This document shows positions 26,449-36,102 of a stretch of 64,000 nucleotides of DNA, piece after piece. Every line of letters begins with the position of its first letter. Position 1 is the stretch's first letter. Source of the stretch: JAXMBX01 sp046349635 (GTDB lineage Bacteria; Planctomycetota; Planctomycetia; Planctomycetales; Planctomycetaceae); contig JAXMBX010000006.1 in NCBI GenBank assembly GCA_046349635.1, positions 62,001 to 126,000 on the forward strand. The letters are read 5' to 3'. Position numbers and translations under genes: made by a program. The notes below the pieces were generated by a model. The model was not told where the DNA came from. It made no database searches and saw nothing but the letters and a program-made list of their open reading frames with translations.

Positions 26449-29286
26449 TCAGGCCGTCACCGTCACAAATGCATTTTCTTTGGCGGTACTGAAGGCTGAC
26501 GCCCCCCCTGCCGTTCCCACTCCAACCGTGGTCCCATCCACCCCTGATGTCTGGTCCCATGCGAGGAATGTGAAGCCGACCGTTCCCTTGAAACCGGTAT
26601 TGGGAACAAACCGGATGCGGTTGGTTGAATTGGCCGCCAGGAGCCGGGAGCTGGTCACAGAGCTGTTCCCGACCTGTTGCCAGTTTGTTCCATTGTCCAG
26701 TGAATATTCCCAGCGTCCATACAGGTTGTTCACGCCGATAATCGCAAACCCTTTCAAGGCCCCCGGATCGGCGTCAGTGATCGAACCGGCCGGTCCCATG
26801 GCTGCGATCAGAGCGGTGATCAGCATGCCATTGCTTGAGGTTCCTGTTGAGAAACTGGGGAGTGTCGGATTCCCGTTTGCATTGAGTACTGGAGCGTGGT
26901 TCGCGATCACCGTCACGAACGCACTTTCCTTGTTACTGCTAAAGGCAGTTGCTCCGCCGGCGGAGGAAATGGCCACTGCGTTTCCGTTGCTCCCTGTGGT
27001 CTGATCCCACGCGACAAATGTAAAGCCGACGATCGCGGAGACGTTCACATTGTTCGGGAGGTATCGGACCCTGGTGGTTCCGTTCGCCGCCAGCAGGCGG
27101 GCACTTCCCACGGAAGCCGCCCCGACCGCCTGCCATGTCGTCCCGCTGTTCAGGGAGTACTGCCATGCTCCGCCGGCGTTGTTCACGCCGATGATGGCAA
27201 TTCCCTTCACCGCCCCGGCGTCCACGTCCGTGATTGATCCGGCCGGTCCCATGCTGGCAATCAGATCAACAATCGTCATTCCGGTGTTGGAGGAACTTGC
27301 GGAGATCGTCGGCAACGTCGGATTGCCGCTGGCATTCAACACCGGCGCATGGTTCGAAGTGACTGTGATACTCGCCGTCTCCTTGTTTGTGCTGAAGGGG
27401 GTTGTTCCACCGGTCGCGGTAATCGCGGTCGCGGTTCCATTCACCCCGCTCGTCTGGTCCCACGCCACGAATGAGATCCCCGAGGCGCCGCCAAACCCGG
27501 CATTGGGCAGGAATCGGATTCGCGTGTTCGCATCAGCGGCCAGCAGGCGTGCCGAATTAGCGGACGCCGCACCCACGGCCTGCCAGGTCGTCCCGTTGTT
27601 CAGGGAATACTGCCAGGTTCCGTTCAAGTTATTCACGCCGATGATCGCAATTCCCTTCACTGCGCCGGGATCGACGTCCGTGATGGACCCCTGCGGGCCC
27701 ATGGAGGCGATCAGGTCTGTAATCAGCATCCCGTTACCGGGGTTGGTGTTCAAAATCGTGGGGAGTGCCGGATTGCCGCTGGCATTGAGAACCGGGGCAT
27801 GATTAGTCGTAGCCTCCTCCCACTTCCAGAGTTCCGTTCTGGTCACCAGGTCATCGGCCGGGAAGTACAGCACCCCGTTGACACCCTGCATGTGGTCGGT
27901 TGTCACGGGCATCGTGGCGTTGAATGTCGGGTCGAGTGTCTTCAACATCTGCGTCCCGGCACTTGTTCCATCGGTCCGCCAGATCTGAAAACCGTTGTCG
28001 ATGTCAAAGGCCTGAAAGTAAGTGAATTTTCCGATCGAGATGAGTTTGTCGGGTGACGACGAAGAGATTCCCACGGAGATGTCCTTGACCATCACCGTTC
28101 CGGCTTCAGTGCCGTCGGATTTCCAGATCTCGCGACCATTGACTCCGTCATCAGCGGCGAAGATCAGCATATTGTTCAGGGCGATCAATTGAGTTGGAAT
28201 TCCAAAGATTCCACTTGTCGATCCCGGATTAATGTCCTTGACGAGAGACGTTCCCGCGTCAGTCCCATCGGTTTTCCAGATTTCCAGTCCATGGGTGCCA
28301 TCGTCAATCGTAAAGAACAGCTTACCGTTCACATCCACTAGTTCCGTGATATTTCCCAGCGAATCTCCCGGATGGATGTCTTTGACGAGAGAAGTTCCGG
28401 CAGCGGTGCCGTCTGTTCTGAATAGCTCTTCACCATTGGCAAAGGTATGGGCGGTGAAATACAGAACCCCATTTGATTCGGTCAGCAGGTCCGGCCAGGA
28501 GGGATGCAGGTCCCCGGTCAGGTTGATGACCATCTTTGTGCCCGCAGCCGTCCCATCGCTCGTCCACAGTTCTTCGCCATTGGTCCCATCATCCCCGCCA
28601 AAGTACAGCTTACCGTTGAACTTTCTGAGACCTGTGGAAAAGAATGTGTTATCAACGCCCCCGAATGTCCCGGGATAAATATCCTTGACCATCACGGTCC
28701 CACTATCCGTGCCATCACTCGTCCAGAGTTCCTTGCCGTGGACACCGTCATCCGCGATGAAATACAGCGTGCCGTTGAGGTCGATCATTTCCTCCGGGCC
28801 GAACGGACTGACACCGGGCCGAATATCCTTGACGAGGTAGGTTCCGGCGTCCGTTCCATCGCTCCGCCAGAGCTCCACTCCGTGCACGCCATCATCGGCG
28901 GAGAAATACAGAATCCCGTTCACGTTGCACATATAGGGATCGGTTGTGAAGCCGTTGGAACTCCCCGTTCCGGGGTTGATGTCCTTCACGAAGACCGTGC
29001 CCGCGCTCGTGCCGTCACTCTTCCAGAGTTCTTCACCATGAACACCGTCGTCCGCGGTAAAGAACAGCGTCCCGTTCACATCCACGAAATGTTCCGGATT
29101 GCTCCAGACGTTGGGGTTTATATCTTTCACCAAGGTTGCCGTGAGCAACGTCCGGGTTTCGAGGGATTCCAGCGCGGAAGTGACTGCGGGACGGAGCTGG
29201 CGTGAACCGGCTCGCCGGCGCATTCCGCCACGCTGAAATGCCGACCGGAGTTGATTGAGAAAGTTCTGGTAGCCTGGGAAGGTCAT
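26449..29286 (-). CDS. Surface protein with eight ELWxxDGT repeats and three ~115-residue tandem repeats
   Basis: 945 residues. The N-terminus has an Arg-rich head (RRRAGSRQL) and then LESLETRTLLTATLV, the LExR-x-LL motif seen at the front of many large planctomycete surface proteins. From about 50 to 460 there are eight copies of an approximately 50-residue unit with G-x-[EQ]-[LI]-[WF]-x-[ST]-DGT-x-x-GT, the ELWxxDGT/hyalin-like repeat, probably a beta-propeller. From about 480 on, three near-identical units begin NHAPVLNASGNPTLPTI and contain GSITDVDPGA, KGIAIIGVNN, WQYSLNNGT, and FVAWDQTSG. No C-terminal anchor is visible. It lies between the DUF4175-like and vWA genes of the MoxR cluster, with promoter-like spacers on its 5' side. 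A cell-surface or secreted role is inferred. Confidence 0.88.
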   Translation of the reverse strand: MTFPGYQNFLNQLRSAFQRGGMRRRAGSRQLRPAVTSALESLETRTLLTATLVKDINPNVWSNPEHFVDVNGTLFFTADDGVHGEELWKSDGTSAGTVFVKDINPGTGSSNGFTTDPYMCNVNGILYFSADDGVHGVELWRSDGTDAGTYLVKDIRPGVSPFGPEEMIDLNGTLYFIADDGVHGKELWTSDGTDSGTVMVKDIYPGTFGGVDNTFFSTGLRKFNGKLYFGGDDGTNGEELWTSDGTAAGTKMVINLTGDLHPSWPDLLTESNGVLYFTAHTFANGEELFRTDGTAAGTSLVKDIHPGDSLGNITELVDVNGKLFFTIDDGTHGLEIWKTDGTDAGTSLVKDINPGSTSGIFGIPTQLIALNNMLIFAADDGVNGREIWKSDGTEAGTVMVKDISVGISSSSPDKLISIGKFTYFQAFDIDNGFQIWRTDGTSAGTQMLKTLDPTFNATMPVTTDHMQGVNGVLYFPADDLVTRTELWKWEEATTNHAPVLNASGNPALPTILNTNPGNGMLITDLIASMGPQGSITDVDPGAVKGIAIIGVNNLNGTWQYSLNNGTTWQAVGAASANSARLLAADANTRIRFLPNAGFGGASGISFVAWDQTSGVNGTATAITATGGTTPFSTNKETASITVTSNHAPVLNASGNPTLPTISASSSNTGMTIVDLIASMGPAGSITDVDAGAVKGIAIIGVNNAGGAWQYSLNSGTTWQAVGAASVGSARLLAANGTTRVRYLPNNVNVSAIVGFTFVAWDQTTGSNGNAVAISSAGGATAFSSNKESAFVTVIANHAPVLNANGNPTLPSFSTGTSSNGMLITALIAAMGPAGSITDADPGALKGFAIIGVNNLYGRWEYSLDNGTNWQQVGNSSVTSSRLLAANSTNRIRFVPNTGFKGTVGFTFLAWDQTSGVDGTTVGVGTAGGASAFSTAKENAFVTVTA

Positions 29287-29641
29287 GGCTGTGCCCTTGA
29301 GGATCGATGGCGAAAAAAATGTGGGAAAACAGGAGAAATACTGCCGGAACTAGCCTTCAATTTCAAAAAAACTTTCCGTTCGCATTAGCGAGAGGGCTAG
29401 TTTTCCGTGGAGTCCGACACAGGGAGAGAGCTTTATCTTAAGCGAGGGCTACTAAAAGACAAGAAAATATAGAGAACTAGCGGCGATAGTAGGCGAATTT
29501 TTTTTGGGGAAAAAATGATGAAAATCAGAGAATGCTATTGACGAAAATGGATGATGGATTGCGTGTGCGGAGGGGGCTTCAGGGGGCAAATCGCGCGATC
29601 GGAATGATCACTCGAAAGGTTTGCAATGGGCTGAGAAACAT
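29287..29641. promoter_or_regulatory. AT-rich spacer upstream of the ELWxxDGT gene with an inverted repeat
   Basis: No gene in 355 bases. The stretch 29455-29520 is strongly A/T-rich (runs of T and A), and an 8-bp inverted repeat AACTAGCC/GGCTAGTT sits at 29348-29355 and 29395-29402, with GAACTAGCGG again near 29473. It probably holds the promoter of the minus-strand surface-protein gene and the end of the vWA transcript. Confidence 0.45.
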
Positions 29642-31837
29642 TCAGATCAACCCGGCACCCTTTCGGCCGATCCAGAAGATTCCCAGCAGAGTCACGATCG
29701 TCCCCGCCACCCACGGGTCACTCCACAAAGTCAGACGTCGAATCGACGGGGCCGGCTCCGGAATCTCGGAGAGCCATTGCACCAACTGCTGTGGTTTCTC
29801 CGCGTGAAAGACTTCCCCTCGCGTCACGCGGGCGATCTCTTCCAGCACCTCGGGACGTGCGGCCCGCCCTACCCGCTCGGCCATTCCCCCCTGCACGAAC
29901 ACTGACGTTTCGAGCGTCCCTTTCGTCTGCTGGCAGAACAGCACCACCTTGTGCTTCCCCGGCTCCTGGACCTGCAATTCACCCGTGAAGACCCCCCACT
30001 CATCTCCGGCGGAAGTTAATCGCACCGTCTCTCCCTTTCCGGAAGGGGCCGTCACCCGGACCGTCACATCCCCCTTCTGCAGCGGTTCCCCATTCGCTTC
30101 CATGACGTGTGCGTGCAGAGTGAGTGTCTGCTTGGCCTGGGGCTGATCCGGCGTGTGATACAACCGCATCGATTCCCCCTTGGCCATGTTCCGCTGGTAT
30201 GCCATCCATCGCACCACCTGCCCCCAGAAACGGTAGTGATATTTATCTTCGACCCCTTTCCGCCACCGCCACGCCCCATCCGTCCCCATGAACAGGACTT
30301 TTCCGGCACCAAATGTACGCGTCACCAGGAGCGGCAAGTGCCCAAACTCATTGCTCGCCCCCTGATGAACGCACAGCACTTCCGTCCCTGCTTTCGCCCG
30401 CAGCACGGGTGCATACCACTGGAACCCCGGCAGTTTTTCCCACACGTCCATGTTGTCGTCCTGCGTGTCGGCGAGCTTCGTCAACAGGCTCCGCCGTCCC
30501 GTTTCCGTCAATTCAAAGTGTCCCGGCGTCCGTGAACCCCATCCCCCCGGCTGGGCGGGATCCAACTGCACCGGGCATAGATCCCCCAGTTCGGTTTCCA
30601 TCAATGTCAGTTGCCGTCCCTGCCATCCGGGCATGAACACCAACCCGCTCGCCTGTTTCTCCACCAGTCCCTTGAGCAGGCGGCATTGTTCGGGGGTCAA
30701 CTGGTTGTCGGTTGTCCCCACGTCTCCGAGAAACACGACGTCGAACTTTGACAGTTCATCCAGATGCTCCGGAAACTGTTTGATGTAGTCCTGATTCCCG
30801 CCGCCGACTTTGCTCAGTCCGGGATGAAACAGCAGGCAGGCCACCTCCACCCCCGGATCGCGCGAGAGGGCATTCCGCAGGTAGCGATATTCCCAGCGTG
30901 GATACGACTCCACGACCAGCACTTTCAGTTTCTCCTGCCGGATTGAGATCGGGGCTGTCTGTTGATTGTTGTCCGTCAACAGTTCTTCGCTGTGCTTGGG
31001 AATGCTCAACGAGACCGTGAAGTCGCCGGTCGTCGCGGGTTTCCAGGTGATCGCGTCCGTTGTCCGGCCCATGGGGGCAATTCGCACGTCCTTCGATGCG
31101 ACCGTTCCATCGGACGACTTCAACTGCACGGTCGTCAGGTACTCGCGCGGGAGAGAACTCTCGATCGCGAATGGAATCCGGACCGTCTTCCCGGCGATTC
31201 CAAACGTCGGCAGGTCGATGTTGACCAGTTCCACGTCCGGCAAGCGGGTCTTGCTCCCCACCGGCACCACAAACACGGGGATGTTTTTCTGGCGGAGCAG
31301 CGCCGCCGCATGTGCCGGAGGTTTCCCGGTATTCCAGTCCCCGTCCGAGATCAGCACCACGCCGCGCAGGTTTTTATGTTTTTCCGTCACGTTCGTCAGT
31401 GGGGCGGCGAGATCGGTCCCCTGGTTGGCTTCGGTAGCGAAGGGTTCAATGACCACTTCCGTCCGAGCCGGGAGCCCTTTCCACGTCTTCGGGTCGATCA
31501 ATTCGCTGATTGCCTCTTTCCTCGCAATCTGCTTCCGTTCCGATCCGTTCCCCACGACGACGTCCTGGGTTTCCATGCTTCGGGAGCCGTCCCACAACAC
31601 CGCCAGTCGCGACTTTTCTTCCGGGCGGTATTCTTCGACCCACTCCGGCTGGTTGAACAGCAAGGCCCCCATCGAGACGATCACCAGACGCAGGATTTCC
31701 AGCGCCGCAATGGACCGTCGATATCCGCTCCGCTTCCAGGTGATGTACGAAAACACCGCCGTCACCAGAATGATGAGCAGTCCGAAGACCACCCCCCAGG
31801 TCGTCCATTGAAACATCAGCTTGCGGGAGACATTCAT
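29642..31837 (-). CDS. vWA-domain membrane protein with class-I glutamine-amidotransferase-like region
   Basis: 731 residues, intact. Two membrane helices open it (WGVVFGLLIILVTAVFSYI and AALEILRLVIVSMGALLF). A vWA domain follows, with the metal-site motif D-x-S-x-S as DGSRS at 83-87 and GVVLISDGDWN further on. From about 300 there is KLKVLVVESYPRWEYRYLRNAL, then VVFLGDVGTTDNQLTPEQ, and GLVFMPGWQGRQ, resembling the GATase1-like fold often attached to Bat-type proteins. A last helix (WVAGTIVTLLGIFWIG) anchors the C-terminus. The start overlaps the BatA-like stop as ATGA, so translation is coupled. The set MoxR-DUF58-BatA-vWA probably assembles or checks envelope complexes. Confidence 0.88.
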   Translation of the reverse strand: MNVSRKLMFQWTTWGVVFGLLIILVTAVFSYITWKRSGYRRSIAALEILRLVIVSMGALLFNQPEWVEEYRPEEKSRLAVLWDGSRSMETQDVVVGNGSERKQIARKEAISELIDPKTWKGLPARTEVVIEPFATEANQGTDLAAPLTNVTEKHKNLRGVVLISDGDWNTGKPPAHAAALLRQKNIPVFVVPVGSKTRLPDVELVNIDLPTFGIAGKTVRIPFAIESSLPREYLTTVQLKSSDGTVASKDVRIAPMGRTTDAITWKPATTGDFTVSLSIPKHSEELLTDNNQQTAPISIRQEKLKVLVVESYPRWEYRYLRNALSRDPGVEVACLLFHPGLSKVGGGNQDYIKQFPEHLDELSKFDVVFLGDVGTTDNQLTPEQCRLLKGLVEKQASGLVFMPGWQGRQLTLMETELGDLCPVQLDPAQPGGWGSRTPGHFELTETGRRSLLTKLADTQDDNMDVWEKLPGFQWYAPVLRAKAGTEVLCVHQGASNEFGHLPLLVTRTFGAGKVLFMGTDGAWRWRKGVEDKYHYRFWGQVVRWMAYQRNMAKGESMRLYHTPDQPQAKQTLTLHAHVMEANGEPLQKGDVTVRVTAPSGKGETVRLTSAGDEWGVFTGELQVQEPGKHKVVLFCQQTKGTLETSVFVQGGMAERVGRAARPEVLEEIARVTRGEVFHAEKPQQLVQWLSEIPEPAPSIRRLTLWSDPWVAGTIVTLLGIFWIGRKGAGLI

Positions 31838-33832
31838 GCGGGGACCCTCCCGCGGATTTCGCCCCTGCCGATTTCGATACGGTCGCTTTCGGCAGGCAGA
31901 GGCCCGCCTCCACCACCAGCGCGATCATCATCATCCCCATGAAGATCCGCCAGATTTCCTGGATCGCCGCCTGCAGGTTTCCGGCGGCATCATCCACGGC
32001 GTGAAGTTCAATCCACTGAAAAGTCCCTCCGGTTTTCCCTTCTCCAGCACTCCCGCGAGATCCTCGTCGCTGCTCCGGTTCACGACCCACGTCTTCTCGC
32101 CCGCGGAGTAGATCCCCGCGTGCCAGGGATACTCCGTCGGCAAGGCCTCTTCCGCTCCCGTGACTCGTTGCCAGGCCTCCGCATCGGCGGGAATCTTTTC
32201 CCCGGCAGTCAGGGAGAGGGTCTTTTTCAAGGTCTCCGCCCCCAGCCCCTGCTGCCCTCTGCACCATCACGTACAGCACCACACCATTCGAAGCGAGCGA
32301 GGAATCCTGCGGTGCTGCCGTCGTGGCACAGAAGTAAATTCCTCCCTGGTCCGTCGCGCGCCGCACGAACAAGGGAATTCCTCCCGCGAGCGTCGCCAGA
32401 ACGGTCGTTTCCCCGGCAAATTTGCACGTCCGCCGGATGCGCAGCTGTCCGACAGGGAGTGCGGCTCCGCTTTGAGCATGCGCCAGCAGGTCTTCATCCC
32501 CCGCCAGTTCTCCACAGTCAGATCCTTGCCCGCGTCGGACCACCCTTCCCACTTCACGCCGTTGAACTCGGTTTTGTTCGGATTTTTGGGGGAAAGAAGA
32601 TCACTTCTCTCCCGCGCCACGAAACTCTGAATCGCTTTTGCAATCTCCCGGTCGGGGAGCACCCCCGCCACAGTACTGAGCCGATCTTTTCCCACTCCAC
32701 CGTCGCCAGCCGTTCTGGAGTGACGACCTCGACCAGCGTTTTGATGCGGGGATCAGGGGCAATCGAGGCGGCGAGCTGCAAAGGTTTCGCCTGCGCTTCA
32801 TCCTCCGCGACGATGATCGTTTGCCGAATCGGGGGAGGATCGAAAGCAAAGTAAAACACATTGTCCGCCGGGTTCACATCCCCCGGAATGGAAACGGTCC
32901 CCCAGCCTCGTTCCTGATGGGCAGCCAGAGGAATGCGATGGTCCTTCAGGACGGCTATTCCCTGGCGGTCATTTCCACGTTGACGACCGACCGTGCCCCA
33001 TCCACTTCGAATTGAACTGGAATCGTGACCGCTCCGGAGGCGTCTCCACTACGGGTCAATTTGAGCGAGACCAGCAGATCGGCATGTTCACCCGCCTGCC
33101 GTCGCACTCCGAGACCCGGACGCCGACATTTCCGGTTCCCGCCGCGGAATACGCCAGCAAATGAAACTGCACTCCCTGCGGCAGTTTCTGGAAACTGTCC
33201 CGCAATTCCTTCCAGCGCCCGCTCTCGGCGTTCCAGTCGTTCTCCCTCAGGTCCGAGCAGATCCAGACCTCCGTCCGCCCTGCCTTATTCTGCAGAATGT
33301 AATTCCGCGCGGTTTCGAGCATCCCCGGCAGGTCCGCAGCGCTGCTCGTGGCCGCGGTGACCGGCAGATTCGCCAGTTTGTCGGGAGATTCAATCTCCAG
33401 CGGTTTGTTCTGAGTGCTCTCGATCAGCACCCAGCGTGTCGAACCGAACAGTTTCAAGGTCCGGATCAATTGGCTCAGGCCGGTCTTCAGCTTCGATTCC
33501 GCCGATCCTGCTCCCAACTGCTGCATGCTCGGCGAACGGTCCAGCAAAATAATCGTGGTGTCCGCTCTCCCCCCTAAGGCCGAACTGAGCCACCCGCTCG
33601 ACAGGGGCCGGCTGATGGCGAAGATCAACCCCGCGATCGCCAGCATCCGGAACAGCATGATCAGCCACTGCCGCAGCCGCGAATAACCGCGCGACATCTT
33701 CTGGGCGGCGAGCAGGAACATCATCGCCCCCCAGCGGATCGTCTGGAATCGGCGCTGGTTGATCAGGTGGATGATGATCGGCAAGCTCACCAGCGGGAGC
33801 GCCACCAGCAACATCGGCTGCAGGAAGCTCAT
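31834..33832 (-). pseudogene. BatA-like vWA membrane protein, multiply frameshifted
   Basis: The first ~245 residues (33832 to about 33090) are intact: FLQPMLLVALPLVSLPIIIHLINQRRF, the BatA-family N-terminal signature, a second helix, and a vWA domain with DRSPSM in place of DxSxS and TEVWICSDLRENDW. Near 33090 one added base restores LLVSLKLTRSGDASG and VTIPVQFEVDGARSVVNVEMT. Further sense in other frames includes NPADNVFYFAFDPPP (32870), DREIAKAIQSFVARERSDLLSP (32640), TTVLATLAGGIPLFVRRATD (32390), EDLAGVLEKGKPEGLFSG (32050) and a final helix GMMMIALVVEAGLCLP (31900). The end is probably a TGA overlapping the next ATG. About six single-base changes are needed. Its start overlaps the DUF58 stop by four bases. 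Confidence 0.72.
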
Positions 33833-34740
33833 CGCACCCCCCGCGACCGGGTCCGTCCGACGATGAACCGCATCAACACCTGCTCGTAGTTCTCATCCAG
33901 CAGCACGCGGTGGTAATCGACGGCCGATTCCAGCACGATCCTTCGCAGACTTTCCAGATAGGCCGCCAGCGCCTTGTGATATCGTTCCGCGATCTCGTTC
34001 GGCTCGGCGAAGATTGACGCTCCCCCCTCCATGTCCAGGAACCGCATCGGTCGCCGGAATTCAAATCCCGTCTCCAACGGATCGAGCAGATGAAACACCG
34101 CGAGGTCATGTTTTCGGAACCGCAGATGCTGGAAGCATTCCCGGAGTTCTTCCGGATCGACGAACAGGTCCGAGACCAGCACGATCAGCGCCCGCTGCCG
34201 AATCGTCTCCGCGAGTTCGTGCAGCACCGGGACGAGTTGCGTCTCCCCCTTCGGCTTGGCCTGCTCCAGAATGTCGAACACCCGCATCAGGTGCGCCGGG
34301 TTACGCTTGGGGGGAATATGCGTCACGATGCCGTTCGCCACGCAGGACAACCCGACCGCATCCCCCTGCTGCAAGGCGAGATATCCCAGCGAACCTGCGA
34401 TTCTGCGGGCATATTCAATCTTCGTGATGCCCGTCGAACCGAAGTCCATCGACCCGCTGGTGTCGACGATCAGACAACACCGCAGATTGGTGTCCGCTTC
34501 GAATTCCTTGACGTAGAACCGGTCCGTCCGTCCATACGCCCGCCAGTCCAGACGCCGCAGGTCGTCCCCCGGCACATACCGGCGATACTCAGCGAACTCG
34601 ACGCTGGAGCCTCGGTGCGGACTGGCATGCCGGCCCGACAACGACCCCTGCATCGCCCGCCGTGCAAACAACGGCACGCTTGCGAGCCGCGACAACACCT
34701 GCGGATCCAGAAACGATCGGGTTTTGCGGTCCGGAAACAT
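33829..34740 (-). CDS. DUF58-domain protein (vWA-like)
   Basis: 303 residues. DUF58 signatures: GRHASPHRGSSVEFAEYRRYVPGDDLRRLDWRAYGRTDRFYVKEFEAD (about 37-83) and the following DTSGSM at 93-98, a full MIDAS-type metal motif. IVLVSDLFVD follows at about 190. No membrane helices, so it is cytoplasmic or peripheral. In many bacteria DUF58 proteins are encoded next to MoxR AAA+ ATPases and act with them on envelope or metalloprotein assembly. Here it lies 69 bases after moxR and overlaps the BatA-like gene by ATGA. Confidence 0.93.
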   Translation of the reverse strand: MFPDRKTRSFLDPQVLSRLASVPLFARRAMQGSLSGRHASPHRGSSVEFAEYRRYVPGDDLRRLDWRAYGRTDRFYVKEFEADTNLRCCLIVDTSGSMDFGSTGITKIEYARRIAGSLGYLALQQGDAVGLSCVANGIVTHIPPKRNPAHLMRVFDILEQAKPKGETQLVPVLHELAETIRQRALIVLVSDLFVDPEELRECFQHLRFRKHDLAVFHLLDPLETGFEFRRPMRFLDMEGGASIFAEPNEIAERYHKALAAYLESLRRIVLESAVDYHRVLLDENYEQVLMRFIVGRTRSRGVR

Positions 34741-34809
34741 CGGGCGACAACCCTGAGTTAAGTCTGTTCGAACGTCGGGTCAGGCAGCGTTATTGCGATA
34801 CCATTGTTA

Positions 34810-35832
34810 CTACGCCTCCTGGTTCTCCTCCAGCAATCGCATCACGATCTTGCGTGCGTCGATCCCTTCGGATTGAGCCGCGAAGGTCGTAATCAGGCGA
34901 TGGGTCAAGACCTGTGCCGCCACTTCCTGGACGTCCTCCAGCCGCACCATGTAGCTGCCCAGCAATGCCGCCCGCGCTTTCGCACCCAGAATCAGGAATT
35001 GCACGGCACGCGGTCCGGCGCCCCAGGAGACCAAAGGCTTCAGCCAGTCCGGCGCCGTGCTTCCTCCCGGGCGGGTCTTCCGCACGAGTTTTGCGGCATA
35101 GGTGTAAATATGATCCGGAACCGGCACGCGGCGGACCAGGTGTTGATAGGAAATGATCTGCTCGGCGGTGAGCAAGTGATTCAGCGACGGGAGCGCATCC
35201 CCCGTCGTCGTCTTCGCGATCCGGATCTCCTCATCTTCCGAGGGATAATCCAGTTCGATCAGGAACATGAACCGGTCCAACTGCGCTTCCGGCAGCGGAT
35301 ACGTCCCTTCCTGCTCGACGGGGTTCTGTGTCGCCAGCACCAGAAACGGCGGAGCCAGGGGATACACTTTTCCAAGGACCGTCGCCTTGGATTCCTGCAT
35401 CGCTTCCAGGAGAGCCGCCTGTGTTTTCGGCGGAGCCCGGTTGATTTCATCCGCCAACACGATGTTCGCGAAGATCGGCCCGTGGATGAACTGGAACTCG
35501 CGTCGGCCGTCCTGCGCTTCCTGCAGGATGTCCGTCCCCGTGATGTCCATGGGCATCAGGTCCGGGGTGAACTGGATGCGGCTGAAGGCCAGCGACATCG
35601 TCTCGGCGACTTTGCTGACCAGCAAGGTCTTGGCCAGCCCCGGCACCCCCATCAGCAACGCATGCCCGCGGGCAAACAGACAGATTGAGAGCCGTTCGAT
35701 CACCTGGCTCTGGCCGACGATCACCCGCCCCAATTCTTCTTTCAGCCTCGCGTATACACCTCGTAATTCGTCAATCGCCTGAACATCATTGTCGCTCAAT
35801 CGTCCTTCCGGACCCGCTGACGTTTGTGACAT
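34810..35832 (-). CDS. MoxR-family AAA+ ATPase
   Basis: 340 residues. Walker A is GVPGLAKT at 62-69 and Walker B ends in LADEINRAPPKTQAALLEAM (Asp128-Glu129). QNPVEQEGTYPLPEAQLDRFMF is the sensor-1/arginine-finger stretch typical of MoxR. Its C-terminal lid includes KTRPGGSTAPDWLKPLVSWGAGPRA. MoxR ATPases remodel partner vWA proteins, and the next genes in the same direction are DUF58, BatA-like and vWA proteins, so these very likely form one functional unit. Start ATG at 35830-35832. Confidence 0.95.
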   Translation of the reverse strand: MSQTSAGPEGRLSDNDVQAIDELRGVYARLKEELGRVIVGQSQVIERLSICLFARGHALLMGVPGLAKTLLVSKVAETMSLAFSRIQFTPDLMPMDITGTDILQEAQDGRREFQFIHGPIFANIVLADEINRAPPKTQAALLEAMQESKATVLGKVYPLAPPFLVLATQNPVEQEGTYPLPEAQLDRFMFLIELDYPSEDEEIRIAKTTTGDALPSLNHLLTAEQIISYQHLVRRVPVPDHIYTYAAKLVRKTRPGGSTAPDWLKPLVSWGAGPRAVQFLILGAKARAALLGSYMVRLEDVQEVAAQVLTHRLITTFAAQSEGIDARKIVMRLLEENQEA

Positions 35833-35949
35833 GCATCGTTCCTGTCAGACTCTGAAGGTGCGAGATCATCTCGAAGTGCATCTTTTCTCGGAGTAGCAGG
35901 ACCATTGTTGCCTGTTGTCACACGTATTTCTAGCCCCTCTACTAGAGAC

Positions 35950-35966
35950 TGGACAAAAATTGTCCA
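35950..35966. promoter_or_regulatory. Small palindrome upstream of moxR
   Basis: TGGACAA-AAA-TTGTCCA, a perfect 7-bp inverted repeat 118 bases before the moxR start. The shape fits a dimeric regulator site, but a single copy gives weak support. The 270-base spacer around it contains no convincing gene. Confidence 0.3.
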
Positions 35967-36102
35967 AGCGCAAGGGGCGCGTCATTTTGACGACGACGCG
36001 GAGCGTCTGCAGGGAAATAAGCGGCGGGGATAATCTTTGGCGGGACTTGAGCGACTGTATGTGCGACGAGCTTTACAAAGTGGCGTTTGACGCAACTCCG
36101 CC

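Noticed and set aside
17065..33832. Programmed ribosomal frameshifting as explanation for the broken genes
   Set aside because: Breaks are many per gene, lie in different contexts and in unrelated proteins, with no slippery site plus downstream structure pattern.
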